Shown here piece after piece: positions 24,750 through 35,447 of a DNA stretch of 64,000 nucleotides. Positions within the stretch are counted from its first letter, which is position 1. Each line of letters begins with the position of its first letter. The notes beneath the pieces are model-generated. The model was not told the DNA's origin. It did no database searches and saw only the letters and a list, made by a program, of their open reading frames with translations. Made by a program: the position numbers and the translations under genes. Origin of the DNA: Pseudomonas sp. 21 (GTDB lineage Bacteria; Pseudomonadota; Gammaproteobacteria; Pseudomonadales; Pseudomonadaceae); the NCBI RefSeq assembly GCF_000955805.1, contig NZ_JYOA01000007.1, positions 740,756 to 804,755 of the forward strand, in the 5' to 3' direction.

Positions 24750-26657
24750 TCAGGCCTTTTCCACCAGCATGCGGCCGACCATTTCCATGTGCAGCGCATG
24801 GCAGAACCAGCTGCAGTAGTACCAGTGCAGGCCGGGCTTGTCGGCGGTGAAGGTGATGGAGGAGGTCTGTTGCGGGCTGATCTCCATGCTCACGCCGTGG
24901 TTGACCACGACGAAGCCGTGGGAGACGTCCTCGATCTCGTCCAGGTTGGTGATGGTGACGGTGACTTCGTCGCCCTGCTTCACGGTGAACTCGGTGAGGC
25001 CATAGGCGGGAGCGGACGAGGTCATGTACACGCGCACCTTCTTGCCGTCGCGGATGACCTTGTTGTCCTGCATCAGGTCGATGCCGTCGCGCTTGGCGAT
25101 TGCCACGGTCTCGGCGAAGAAGGGATCGTCGCGTGCCCAGATCTTGCGGGTCTTGATCTGGTCGCGGCGGGCCAGGATGCAGTCATGCGGCTCGGCGAAG
25201 GTGGGGCCGTCGTGCACCAGCTTCATCTCGTCGCCGGAGATGTCGATCAACTGGTCGTTCTCCGGGTGCAGCGGGCCGGTGGGCAGGAAGCGGTCCTTGG
25301 AGAACTTGCTGAGCACGACGATCCACTTGCCGTCGGCTTCCCTGGTCTCGGTCAGCGTCGCGTGGTTGTGGCCCGGCTGGTAATGCACGTCGAGCTTCTG
25401 GCGGATGTAGTCGACCTTCTCGCCCTGGTAGGCGCGAATCGCGTCAGCGATGTTCCACTTCACCAGCTGGCTGTCGATGAACAGCGTGGTGTAGGCGTTG
25501 CCGCGGCCGTCGAAGGTGGTGTGCAGCGGGCCCAGGCCCAGTTCCGGCTCGCCGACGATGACGTCGCGCGGGTCCTTGAGCTTGCCGGCGAAAAGATCGG
25601 GCAGCTTGTCGATGGCGATGATGCTGCAGGTGGGCGAGAGCTTGCCGTTGGCGATGAAGTACTTGCCGTCCGGCGAGGTGTTGAGGCCGTGGGGGTTCTT
25701 CGGCACCGGGATGTAGCGGGTGACGACGCTGTCCTTGCCGTCCTTCTTGCGCCCGTCGACCACCGGTACCTTGCTGTCGCCCAGGGTGATGAAGCGCTTG
25801 GCCTTGATTTCCTTCTCGATCGCCGGGACGTCGAACACCACCACCCAGTCGCGCTCGTTGCGCATCATGCCGGCCAGATCGGTGGCCTTCTCCGAGTTGT
25901 AGCAGGTGGAAGCGGTGAAGCGCCCGGTGTAGTCCATGTCGCTGTTGTCGAGGTTGCCGTCGACTATCACCTGCCAGGCCACTTCCATGGTTTCGGCATC
26001 CAGCGCGTTGTACATCGTGAAGGCGTTGTCGCCGGAGATGTCGAAGGTCGAGCCGTCATTGGGATGCGGGATGATGAACTCGGCGTTGCAGAACACGTAC
26101 CGGGTGTGCGGCACCTTCTGCAGGCGCAGGCCGTGGATGGCCTGGACGTTGGGAATGGTGGTGATCCGGTCGCACTTCATGATGTCCAGGCGGATGCGCG
26201 CGACGCGGCTGTTGGCCTTGTCGTTGATGAACAGGTACTTGCCGTCGTACTTGCCGTCGGTCATCGAGATGTGCGGGTGGTGGCAGTCGCCGTTGTGGAA
26301 GCGCGCGCTGTCGCCGAGGATGCGCCTGCTCTCGTTGGTCAGACCCCAGCCAGTGGCGGAGTCGACGTTGAACACCGGGATGCGCATCAGCTCGCGCATC
26401 GACGGAATGCCCAGCACACGCACTTCGCCCTGGTGGCCACCGCTCCAGAAACCGTAGTACTCGTCCAGCTCGCCGGGGGCGACGTGGACCTTGTCCTGCG
26501 CCGACTTCACCGCGTCCGCCCAGGCCTCGCGCGAGGTGAAAGCGCCCATCGAGCCTGCCGTTACCAGCGCCGCTGCGCCGGTTACCGCAGAGGCACCGAG
26601 GAATCCCCGCCGGCTGAGCCCGGCGATCTCGTCCTGTTGCTGCTTCTTGTCAGTCAT
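24750..26657 (-). CDS. nosZ: Nitrous oxide reductase NosZ (clade I, Tat-exported)
   Basis: The 635-residue periplasmic enzyme reduces N2O to N2. A Tat signal (LSRRGFLGASAV) marks the clade I type. The beta-propeller holds CuZ histidines (for example NGDCHHPH), and the C-terminal cupredoxin carries CuA ligands C615, C619, H623 and M626 in CSWFCHALHMEM. Accessory genes nosDFYL follow and nosR precedes. A good ribosome site (AAGGAAGGAG) lies before the start. It is probably expressed from the DNR box at 29325 as part of a long unit. Confidence 0.97.
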   Translation of the reverse strand: MTDKKQQQDEIAGLSRRGFLGASAVTGAAALVTAGSMGAFTSREAWADAVKSAQDKVHVAPGELDEYYGFWSGGHQGEVRVLGIPSMRELMRIPVFNVDSATGWGLTNESRRILGDSARFHNGDCHHPHISMTDGKYDGKYLFINDKANSRVARIRLDIMKCDRITTIPNVQAIHGLRLQKVPHTRYVFCNAEFIIPHPNDGSTFDISGDNAFTMYNALDAETMEVAWQVIVDGNLDNSDMDYTGRFTASTCYNSEKATDLAGMMRNERDWVVVFDVPAIEKEIKAKRFITLGDSKVPVVDGRKKDGKDSVVTRYIPVPKNPHGLNTSPDGKYFIANGKLSPTCSIIAIDKLPDLFAGKLKDPRDVIVGEPELGLGPLHTTFDGRGNAYTTLFIDSQLVKWNIADAIRAYQGEKVDYIRQKLDVHYQPGHNHATLTETREADGKWIVVLSKFSKDRFLPTGPLHPENDQLIDISGDEMKLVHDGPTFAEPHDCILARRDQIKTRKIWARDDPFFAETVAIAKRDGIDLMQDNKVIRDGKKVRVYMTSSAPAYGLTEFTVKQGDEVTVTITNLDEIEDVSHGFVVVNHGVSMEISPQQTSSITFTADKPGLHWYYCSWFCHALHMEMVGRMLVEKA

Positions 26658-26684
26658 GTCCTGCTCCTTCCTTAAGGCAAATGG

Positions 26685-28832
26685 TCAGATCTGTTGCACG
26701 GCGATCAGTTGGTCGTCGTCGCTGGTGGCGGCGCGCTTGCCGCGTTTCTTGCGCTTGTTCACCAGCGGCGGGCACTTGTTCTCGTTGTGGTAGGTCATCT
26801 GGCAGTCGAGGCAGTAGTGGCACTCGTTCGCGTTGATCCTTCCATCGGGATGGATCGCCTGGATCTCGCACTCGTTGGCGCAGAGCTGGCACGGCTGGCC
26901 GCATTCCTTGCGGCGCTTGAGCCAGTCGAACAGGCGGGCCTTGCCGGGGATCGCCAGCGCCGCGCCGAGCGGGCAGACGTAGCGGCAATAGACCTTGCGG
27001 GTGAACAGGTTGATGACCAGCAGCACCACCACGTAGGCGACGAACCACCACTGGCGGTCGAAGTGCAGGGTGATGGCGGTCTTGAACGGCTCGACCTCGG
27101 CGAAGCGCTCGGCGGTGGCGAGCGATTCCAGGGAGAGCCCGAACAGCACCAGCAGGACGATGTACTTGATCGCCCAGAGCCGTTCGTGGACGGCGAACGG
27201 CAGCTCGTACTGCGGCACCTTGAGCTTGCGCGCCGCCTCGTTGAGCAGTTCCTGCAGGGCGCCGAACGGGCACAGCCAGCCGCAGAACACGCCGCGGCCC
27301 CAGAGCAGGATGCTGGCGGCGGTGAAGGTCCAGAGGATGAACAGCAGCGGGTCGATGAGGAACAGCTCCCAGCGGAAGCCTTCGAACAGCGAGTGGACGA
27401 AGGTCAGCACGTTGACCACCGAGAGCTGACCCAGGCAGTACCAGCCGATGTAGGTCAGGGTGAACAGCAGGTAGCCGCGGCGCAGCCAGTGCAGCAGTTG
27501 CGGCCGACGGGTCAGGTTGTCCTGGAGGAAGAGGATCACCGCGAGCAGTCCCAGTGCGCTGAGCAGCACGCCGATCTGGAAGCTCTTCTGGTACCAGACG
27601 CGCAGCCACATCGGCCGCTTGGCATCCTCCAGGGCTTCCAGCTCCGCCGCGCTGGGCTGCGGCCGGTCGAGGTAGCTCTCCGGCGTCTGGTAGCCCAGGT
27701 CGAAGGTGGTGAACAGGCTGTCCACCGGGCCGGTCTGGCGCCGCACCAGCAGTTCCAGGTCGAAGGGTGTGCCGGGATCGAAGCGCTGGGCGGCGCGGAC
27801 GATGAAGATCGCCATCTCGGCGAAGTGCGGCATGCCGTCTGCGTAGGTATCCGACAGGCGCTGGTAATCGAGGTCGCGGAAGCTGAGGATGTCGCCGAAC
27901 TGGCGAATCTGCACCCGGTCGAAAATGCCGCCGCGCACATAACCCGAGCCCTTGAACGAGTATTCGCCGCTGCCCAGCACCGCCACCGCGTATTCATTGG
28001 GCTTCAGGGCGTCCATCAGCTCGCGGTATTGCTTGTCGCCGAGCAGGTTGCGGCCGACGCTGGGCGGGTTGAGCAGGGCGGTGTAGAGATCGATGAAGGT
28101 GTCTTCGCGCTGTTGCGCATCGCGGGCCGGGTTGACCTTTTCGGCGGCGGTGCCCTTGAAGGCGTCGTCGATCTGCCCGCGGGTCAGTTTCAGCTGGCGG
28201 ATCGCGCCGTTGCCCAGCAACTCGTTCCAGCTCGCCGGCTGGTAGGCGTCCGCGCGCACGACAGCGGGCTTGGGCCGCACCTGGCCGTCGTCCTTGATCA
28301 GCTTGAGCGAGACTGCCACGGTGCGGGCGGCGCGCATGATGATCTCGTTGACCACCATGACCGTCACGGTGGCACCGGCGACGGCATCCACGGTGACCGT
28401 CTGCGGATCGCCGGAACGCCCGACGGCGACCCGCTGGTCGGCACGCAGGCCGCTGTAGCCGGCGGTGAAGGCGTGAAGTTTTTCTTCGGGAATGCCGATC
28501 AGCAGGATCGGCTCGTGGTGTTCGAGGACGTAGCTGTCGCGGATCACCGCCTGCGGATCGAGGATCACCTGGACGTTGATCGGCTTGCCGGAATACGCCG
28601 GCATGCGGGTAACGCGGATGCTCTGGAAGGCGTAGCCCAGCAGTTTGTCGCCGTGGGACAGGCGCCGCACCCCGTACTCGCCCTCGGGCTCGCCGATGTG
28701 GTCGGCCTGGGGGAACACCTGCTGGATGCGCGTTCGCTCCAGATCGCTGAGATCGGCGCTGTGCGCCGCCAGGCTGAGCATGAGCAACAGGCAGCCGAGC
28801 AGCGCCCTGTACAGATCGCGAACGCCCACCAT
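26685..28832 (-). CDS. nosR: NosR polytopic iron-sulfur flavoprotein
   Basis: The membrane protein of about 715 residues is needed for NosZ expression and electron supply. A signal peptide precedes a periplasmic FMN-binding domain with the flavinylation-like DAVAGATVT. Several transmembrane segments and a cytoplasmic tail with CRYVCPLG and two 4Fe-4S motifs (CQLCANEC, CHYCLDC) follow. ATG 28832 has GGGAGG upstream and gives the usual family length; ATG 28850 lacks a site. No ApbE flavin transferase is encoded in the window. No DNR box directly precedes it, so co-transcription with the upstream cytochrome is likely. Confidence 0.95.
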   Translation of the reverse strand: MVGVRDLYRALLGCLLLMLSLAAHSADLSDLERTRIQQVFPQADHIGEPEGEYGVRRLSHGDKLLGYAFQSIRVTRMPAYSGKPINVQVILDPQAVIRDSYVLEHHEPILLIGIPEEKLHAFTAGYSGLRADQRVAVGRSGDPQTVTVDAVAGATVTVMVVNEIIMRAARTVAVSLKLIKDDGQVRPKPAVVRADAYQPASWNELLGNGAIRQLKLTRGQIDDAFKGTAAEKVNPARDAQQREDTFIDLYTALLNPPSVGRNLLGDKQYRELMDALKPNEYAVAVLGSGEYSFKGSGYVRGGIFDRVQIRQFGDILSFRDLDYQRLSDTYADGMPHFAEMAIFIVRAAQRFDPGTPFDLELLVRRQTGPVDSLFTTFDLGYQTPESYLDRPQPSAAELEALEDAKRPMWLRVWYQKSFQIGVLLSALGLLAVILFLQDNLTRRPQLLHWLRRGYLLFTLTYIGWYCLGQLSVVNVLTFVHSLFEGFRWELFLIDPLLFILWTFTAASILLWGRGVFCGWLCPFGALQELLNEAARKLKVPQYELPFAVHERLWAIKYIVLLVLFGLSLESLATAERFAEVEPFKTAITLHFDRQWWFVAYVVVLLVINLFTRKVYCRYVCPLGAALAIPGKARLFDWLKRRKECGQPCQLCANECEIQAIHPDGRINANECHYCLDCQMTYHNENKCPPLVNKRKKRGKRAATSDDDQLIAVQQI

Positions 28833-28907
28833 GGGGCCTCCCTGCTTCATCGCCCGGTCGGGCGGAACTGCGTCAGAAGGCGGTGGGCGCCGATCTCACG
28901 CAACGGG

Positions 28908-29219
28908 TCACTTGAGGGTGACGATCCACTCGGCCAGGGTCTTGGCTTCTTCCGGGCTCACGGCGTTGGCCGGCATCGGGATCGGGCCCCAGTTGCCCTT
29001 GCTGCCGGTCTTGATGCTGTTGGTGATGTGGGCGACGCCATCGGCCTGTGGGCCGTACTTGGCGGCAACGTCATGGAAGGCGGGGCCGACGAGCTTCTTG
29101 TCGACCGAATGACAGGCCACGCAGGCCTTCGCCTTGAACAGCTCCTCGCCGGTGCTGGCCATCGCGGTTGTCTGGACCAACAGGCCGCCGAACAGCAGGG
29201 CTACCAGGGCTTTGTGCAT
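28908..29219 (-). CDS. Cytochrome c551-like mono-haem electron carrier
   Basis: This periplasmic class I cytochrome c has 103 residues with a cleavable signal (ending TTAMA). The haem motif is CVACH and the distal methionine lies in GPIPMPANAV, which closely matches the c551/NirM family that donates electrons to nitrite and nitrous oxide reductases. It heads the nosRZDFYL direction, 75 bp before nosR, and is divergent from nirQ with one DNR-type box between them. In this NirK-type strain it is a candidate donor to NirK and NosZ. Confidence 0.85.
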   Translation of the reverse strand: MHKALVALLFGGLLVQTTAMASTGEELFKAKACVACHSVDKKLVGPAFHDVAAKYGPQADGVAHITNSIKTGSKGNWGPIPMPANAVSPEEAKTLAEWIVTLK

Positions 29220-29324
29220 GAACGTTTCTCCTCACAGGCTTGGCGCTTCGAGGCGCCGATCGTTTTCGCCGGCTTCCCGCCCGGCGTCTGGGGCGATTCT
29301 AGGAGCGGCCCCTGCGGCTTCCGC

Positions 29325-29338
29325 TTGATGCCAATCAA
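29325..29338. promoter_or_regulatory. DNR/ANR box (TTGATGCCAATCAA), shared by cytochrome-nos and nirQ units
   Basis: This is a perfect match to TTGAT-N4-ATCAA, the Fnr/ANR/DNR consensus. Its centre is about 112 bp from the cytochrome start and 88 bp from the nirQ start. Class II activation at -41.5 would give leaders of about 70 and 45 nt, so one symmetrical site could serve both directions. Confidence 0.85.
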
Positions 29339-29418
29339 GAAGTTCCGGCGCCGTGCTTGAGGCAATACGCCGCGCTGGATAGCTTGCTGCCCAAACTTCC
29401 TACCGAGATTCGTCCGTC

Positions 29419-30216
29419 ATGAATGCCCCTGCGCAGAACGACCCGCCGCTCTTCTACCAGCCATCCGGCAACGAGGTGGCGCTGTTCACCCATGCGTCCG
29501 CGCAGGGCATGCCGGTACTGATCAAGGGCCCGACCGGCTGCGGCAAGACCCGCTTCGTCCAGCACATGGCGCAGCGCCTGAACCTGCCGCTGTACACGGT
29601 GGCCTGCCATGACGACCTGTCGGCGGCGGACCTGGTCGGCCGCCACCTGATCGGCAGCGACGGCACCTGGTGGCAGGACGGCCCGCTGACCCGCGCGGTG
29701 CGCGAAGGCGGGATCTGCTACCTGGACGAAGTGGTAGAGGCGCGGCAGGACACGGTGGTCGTGCTGCACCCGCTGGCAGACGATCGCCGCGAACTGTTCA
29801 TCGAGCGCACCGGCGAAGCCCTGGTGGCGCCGCCGGGCTTCATACTGGTGGTGTCCTACAACCCCGGTTACCAGAACCTGCTCAAGGGCATGAAGCCCAG
29901 TACCCGCCAGCGCTTTGTCGCCCTGCGTTTCGACTATCCGACGGCAGAGGCCGAAACCGCGATCATCGTCCGCGAGGCCGGTGTCGCGCCGGAGCTGGCG
30001 CACCGCCTGACGCAACTGGGCGTGGCCCTGCGCCGGTTGGGCCGGCAAGAGTTGGAGGAGGTCTGCTCGACACGCCTGCTGGTGCTGACCGCGCGGCTGC
30101 TCCACGCCGGCGTGGCACCTCGCGACGCGTGCCGCGCCGGGCTCGCCGAGCCATTGTCGGACGACGAAGCCACGGTCGCCGCGCTGATGGACCTGGTCGA
30201 TGTCCATTTCGCCTGA
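29419..30216 (+). CDS. nirQ: NirQ/NorQ MoxR-type AAA+ ATPase
   Basis: This cytoplasmic AAA+ ATPase of the MoxR/CbbQ/NorQ branch has 265 residues. Walker A GPTGCGKT is at 37-44 and Walker B ICYLDE at 99-104, then VVSYNPGYQNLLKGMKPSTRQRFV. With NorD it inserts non-haem iron into NorB and so activates NO reductase. It is first in a run with norE and norF; the next start lies 17 bp inside its end. Although called nirQ in P. aeruginosa, no nirS genes are present here. Confidence 0.93.
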   Translation: MNAPAQNDPPLFYQPSGNEVALFTHASAQGMPVLIKGPTGCGKTRFVQHMAQRLNLPLYTVACHDDLSAADLVGRHLIGSDGTWWQDGPLTRAVREGGICYLDEVVEARQDTVVVLHPLADDRRELFIERTGEALVAPPGFILVVSYNPGYQNLLKGMKPSTRQRFVALRFDYPTAEAETAIIVREAGVAPELAHRLTQLGVALRRLGRQELEEVCSTRLLVLTARLLHAGVAPRDACRAGLAEPLSDDEATVAALMDLVDVHFA

Positions 30217-30793
30217 GGCGACACTCGATGCCCGGCGCCTGCCGGGCGACCTGGCGATGTGGTTGTTCATCCTCGCCGAGCTGACGGTCTTCGCCATTCT
30301 CATCATCGTCTTCGCCGTGACCCAGCACCTGGACGTCGAAGGCTTCCGTGCCGGCCGCGCGCAACTGGACCTGTCCACCGCCCTGGCGCTGACCCTGACC
30401 CTGCTCACCGCCGGCTTCTGCGCGGCGCTGGCGGTGGAGCAGGTGCGCCACGGCCGGCAGCGCCGCGCGGCTGCCCTGCTGGGCGCTGCCGTGCTGCTGG
30501 GGCTGGCCCACGTCGTGCTCAAGGCCGGCGAGTACCAGCATCTCGCTTCGCGCGGGCTGGACCTGGAATACAGCACCTTCTTCACCCTGTTCTGGCTGAT
30601 CACCGGCTTCCACTTCCTGCATGTGCTGCTGGGACTGGTGATCCTCGGCTGGATGACGTTGCGCTGCCTGCGCGGCGCGTATCGCCGCGACGCCCTGGGC
30701 GGGCTGGAATCCGGCGCGCTCTACTGGCACATGGTCGACCTGGTCTGGGTGGTGCTGTTCCCGCTGGTCTACGTGCTGGCGCCCGGCTCATGA
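30200..30793 (+). CDS. norE: NorE/NirO, cytochrome c oxidase subunit III-like membrane protein
   Basis: The 197-residue membrane protein has about five transmembrane segments and belongs to the haem-copper oxidase subunit III family (DLAMWLFILAELTVFAILI at the start, FTLFWLITGFHFLHVLLG later). NorE supports maturation or stability of NO reductase but is not a catalytic subunit. It overlaps nirQ by 17 bp and norF by 4 bp, so the three genes form one tightly coupled unit. P. aeruginosa annotation uses nirO. Confidence 0.88.
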   Translation: MSISPEATLDARRLPGDLAMWLFILAELTVFAILIIVFAVTQHLDVEGFRAGRAQLDLSTALALTLTLLTAGFCAALAVEQVRHGRQRRAAALLGAAVLLGLAHVVLKAGEYQHLASRGLDLEYSTFFTLFWLITGFHFLHVLLGLVILGWMTLRCLRGAYRRDALGGLESGALYWHMVDLVWVVLFPLVYVLAPGS

Positions 30794-31038
30794 ACACGCT
30801 GCTGCTCGCCTGGCTGGCGATGCTGCCGATGTCGATCGCCGCCGTCTGGCTCGGTCACCACGCGCCCGACAGCCTGTTGCCGGTGGCGGCCATCCTGCTG
30901 CTCGGGCTGGGCAAGGGCTGGCTCATCGTCGGGCGCTTCATGGAGCTGAGCCACGGCCCGCGCCTGTGGCAATCGCTGCTGCTCGGCTGGCCGCTGGTGG
31001 TCACCGGCGTGATCCTGGCTTTGCACGCAAGCCACTGA
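30790..31038 (+). CDS. norF: NorF, cytochrome c oxidase subunit IV-like small membrane protein
   Basis: The gene encodes 82 residues, almost all hydrophobic, with about three membrane segments. GKGWLIVGRFMELSHGP is the conserved signature of the NorF / subunit IV-like family found beside norE. It starts at an ATGA overlap with norE. The role is accessory to NO reductase, and knockouts in other denitrifiers slow NO turnover. Confidence 0.82.
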   Translation: MNTLLLAWLAMLPMSIAAVWLGHHAPDSLLPVAAILLLGLGKGWLIVGRFMELSHGPRLWQSLLLGWPLVVTGVILALHASH

Positions 31039-31080
31039 TTTTCATTCGGAAAAATACCTGACTAGAAGCATTGGTCTTTC

Positions 31081-31130
31081 TTGATTGCCATCAAGCGAGA
31101 CGCCTGGGGACGGTTCCTACAATGGCACCG
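31081..31130 (+). promoter_or_regulatory. norC promoter: DNR/ANR box plus -10
   Basis: The perfect box TTGATTGCCATCAA occupies 31081-31094 (centre 31087.5). A good -10 hexamer TACAAT lies at 31118-31123. A start point near 31130 would place the box at about -41.5 to -42, the class II Fnr arrangement. The norC ribosome site GGAGGG follows. Confidence 0.88.
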
Positions 31131-31151
31131 ACCGTGACCTAGGAGGGCCCC

Positions 31152-33019
<1,868 letters not shown>

Positions 33020-33036
33020 TCGATACCGTCCACCCA

Positions 33037-33064
33037 GGCCCGTCCGCTTTGCGGCGGGCCTTTT
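33037..33064 (+). terminator. norB terminator
   Basis: A GC-rich hairpin (GGCCCGTCCGC, loop TTT, GCGGCGGGCC) with one bulged base is followed by four T residues, 17 bp after the norB stop. It would make norD depend on read-through or on its own promoter. Confidence 0.7.
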
Positions 33065-33114
33065 GACGTTTACGGAGTCTGCCGGACTGCGATCTGGCCG
33101 GTAGCGCTTTTAGC

Positions 33115-33138
33115 TCCCTCTCCCTTCAGGGAGAGGGG
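33115..33138. repeat. Short palindromic repeat CCCTCTCCC-TTCA-GGGAGAGGG
   Basis: The 9-bp perfect stem with TTCA loop lies in the norB-norD gap. An identical element is at 59215-59236 and a diverged relative at about 59095-59145, so this is a dispersed intergenic repeat. Confidence 0.65.
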
Positions 33139-33201
33139 ACTGGCTCGGCGTTCTGTTGGGACACCGTGCCCCGTTCCTTCTCTCGGCCTTCCGGAGTCGC
33201 C

Positions 33202-35049
33202 ATGACCATCCACCTCGAAATCGAAGAAGGCTTCGGCCGTGCCTGGCACCGTTTCATCACGCGCCGTGCCAGCCCGGAGTTCGCGGAGGCGGCGGTAAGC
33301 CTGGAGGACGTGAGGCGCAGCCTGCTGCTGTTGTTCCGTGGCACGGGCGGCGAAGCGGGGGTCGGCGTGGAGGCTGCCAGCGCCCGCGAACTGCTGGTGC
33401 GCCGCAGCCTGCTGCAGCAAGTGGCCGGCACCTGCCAGCAGTTGCCGGTGGCCTGGTTCGACGCCGATTCCCTGCGCCTGCCCGCACAGCTGGCGGTGTA
33501 CCCCGACGTCGAGTTGAACCGTGAACTCTACCGCTGGCTGGCGCTGCTAGCCGCCCACAGCCAGCCGATGCGCCACTGGGCGCGGGACAACCAGGCCTGG
33601 ACCTGTGCCGTGCTGGAGCGCTACCCGTTGCTGCGCCCGCGCTACCGCCGGCTGGTGGAGGCGCTGCTGAGCCTGCGCCCTGATGCCGGCGACCTGCCGC
33701 CCGCCGAAGCGGCGCTTGAGCTGGCGCTGCAACGGGCGCTGCGCGATCCGGGCAGCGTCGAGCGCCTGCCGCGCAGCGAGAAGGCACCGTGGCCGATACC
33801 GTTGTGGCTGTACCCGCCGCAACGCCTGGCCGCGCCGCAGCACACCGACCTGATCGACGGCGACGAGCAGGGCCGTTCCGCCCACAGTGAAGCCAAGGGA
33901 CTGGCACGCAAGCGCGCCGAGCGGGTCGAGCAGGACCCTGGCCGCGGTGGCCTGCTGCTGTTCCGCCTGGAAAACCTGTTCAGCTGGTCCGAGCACATCG
34001 AACTGGATCGCGCCGGCGACGACAGCGAGGACCTCGACGCGGCGAAGGTCGCGGACGACCTTGACCACCTGAGCCTGTCCCGGCAGCGGCAGAAGAAAGG
34101 CGGCGGGCTGAAGCTCGACCTCGATCTGCCGGCCGCCGACTACGATGACGTTCCGCTGGGCGAGGGTATTCGCCTGCCGGAGTGGGATTACCGTCGTCAG
34201 CAACTGATCGACGACCATGTCTGCCTGCAACCGATGCTGCCGCGCGACGCCGTGCCGGCGCCGCTGCCGGATGCCCTGGCGCCGATTGCGCGGCGCCTGC
34301 GCCGGCAGTTCGAAAGCCTGCGCCAGCAGCCGCAGTGGCTGCGCCGGCAACCCCAGGGTACAGAACTGGACCTGGAAGCCTGGCTGGATTTCAGTGTCGA
34401 ACGGCGCCTGGGCGCGTGCAGCGAACCGGGGCTGTTCCTCGAACGCCGGCAGACCCGCCGCGACCTCGCGTGCCTGCTGCTGGCGGACCTGTCGATGTCC
34501 ACCGACGCGCACATCGACAACGACCACCGGGTGATCGACCTGATCAGCGACAGCCTGCTGCTGTTCGGCGAGGCGCTACAGGCGGTGGGCGATCGTTTCG
34601 CGCTTTACGGGTTCTCCTCGCTGCGTCGCCAGCAGGTGCGCCTGACCCAGCTGAAGACCTTCGACGAGCGCCACAACGATGTGGTGCGCGGACGCATCCG
34701 CGCGCTTCGCCCTGGCTATTACACGCGCATGGGCGCGGCGATCCGCCGGGCCACGCAATTGCTGCTCGAACGCAAGGAGCGCCAGCGCGTGCTGCTGATC
34801 CTCACCGACGGCAAGCCCAATGACCTGGACCTGTACGAGGGGCGCTACGGTGTCGAGGACACCCGCCAGGCCGTGCTGGAAGCCCGTCGCGCCGGGCTGG
34901 TGCCGTTCTGCATCACCATCGACCGCGAGGCCGCGGACTACCTGCCGCACCTGTTCGGCAGCCAGGGCTACCTGCTGATCAACGACCCGGCGCAATTGCC
35001 GGTGCAGTTGCCGCAGCTCTACCGGCAGCTCACCCGCCGCCAGGGCTGA
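33202..35049 (+). CDS. norD: NorD, VWA-domain NO reductase activation protein
   Basis: This 615-residue cytoplasmic protein has a C-terminal von Willebrand A domain. The MIDAS motif DxSxS is visible as D429-L-S-M-S in LLLADLSMSTDAH, and ILTDGKPNDLDLYEGRYG follows. NorD acts with the AAA+ ATPase NirQ to load iron into NorB. The start at 33202 is preceded by GGAG; the frame extending to 33166 has no site. It is convergent with dnrP. Confidence 0.93.
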   Translation: MTIHLEIEEGFGRAWHRFITRRASPEFAEAAVSLEDVRRSLLLLFRGTGGEAGVGVEAASARELLVRRSLLQQVAGTCQQLPVAWFDADSLRLPAQLAVYPDVELNRELYRWLALLAAHSQPMRHWARDNQAWTCAVLERYPLLRPRYRRLVEALLSLRPDAGDLPPAEAALELALQRALRDPGSVERLPRSEKAPWPIPLWLYPPQRLAAPQHTDLIDGDEQGRSAHSEAKGLARKRAERVEQDPGRGGLLLFRLENLFSWSEHIELDRAGDDSEDLDAAKVADDLDHLSLSRQRQKKGGGLKLDLDLPAADYDDVPLGEGIRLPEWDYRRQQLIDDHVCLQPMLPRDAVPAPLPDALAPIARRLRRQFESLRQQPQWLRRQPQGTELDLEAWLDFSVERRLGACSEPGLFLERRQTRRDLACLLLADLSMSTDAHIDNDHRVIDLISDSLLLFGEALQAVGDRFALYGFSSLRRQQVRLTQLKTFDERHNDVVRGRIRALRPGYYTRMGAAIRRATQLLLERKERQRVLLILTDGKPNDLDLYEGRYGVEDTRQAVLEARRAGLVPFCITIDREAADYLPHLFGSQGYLLINDPAQLPVQLPQLYRQLTRRQG

Positions 35050-35060
35050 CCAGCAAGGAA

Positions 35061-35129
35061 TGTAGGGCGAATGAAGCGGAACGCGTCATCCGCCACGGCG
35101 CATAACGCCTGGGGCGTTATGCGCCCTAC
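35061..35129. repeat. Dispersed intergenic palindromic element
   Basis: TGTAGGGCG at the left and CGCCCTACG at the right bracket a perfect 13-bp inverted repeat (35097-35109 and 35113-35125, loop TGG). This matches a repeat type I associate with Pseudomonas intergenic regions. It sits between the convergent norD and dnrP. Confidence 0.6.
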
Positions 35130-35155
35130 GAAGCTACGGGGCTGATGGCACATTC

Positions 35156-35215
35156 TGTAGGAGCGAGCTTGCTCGCGAACCTGGCCCCGCTGCGGGGTTT
35201 GGTTCGCGAGCAAGG
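35156..35215. repeat. REP-type repeat pair
   Basis: TGTAGGAGCGAGCTTGCTCG on the left is followed by a facing, less complete arm (GGTTCGCGAGCAAGGGC). It is the same family as the elements at 47273, 56931 and 59267. Confidence 0.75.
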
Positions 35216-35261
35216 GCTAGGCGCCCCCCTCGGTCCTGCGAAGAGAAAAGGCGAGCGGGGT

Positions 35262-35444
35262 TCAGCGCGGCAACCAGACCATCATCACCCCACAGAACAC
35301 CGCGAGGATCACGCAGTACCAGGCGAAGCGCCGCAGCCGGCGCTGCTTCGCCAGTTCCTGGTCCACCGGCAGGGGCATCCCGCACTGCGGGCAATCGGCA
35401 GCGTCCTCGGGGCTCTCTTGCTGGCAGTACAGGCACTGGCGCAT
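35262..35444 (-). CDS. dnrP: DnrP-like zinc-ribbon membrane protein
   Basis: The small protein has 60 residues. Four cysteines (C4, C7, C18, C21) form a zinc-ribbon pattern, and one hydrophobic helix ends the chain (AWYCVILAVFCGVMMVWL). It lies 3 bp after the dnr stop on the same strand, the position of DnrP/PA0526-like genes in other pseudomonads. The molecular role is unknown; the context ties it to NO-responsive regulation. Confidence 0.75.
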   Translation of the reverse strand: MRQCLYCQQESPEDAADCPQCGMPLPVDQELAKQRRLRRFAWYCVILAVFCGVMMVWLPR

Positions 35445-35447
35445 GGT

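Noticed and set aside
26694-29360. 888-codon open frame on the plus strand
   Set aside because: It is antisense to nosR and the cytochrome gene and shows only shadow-type composition.
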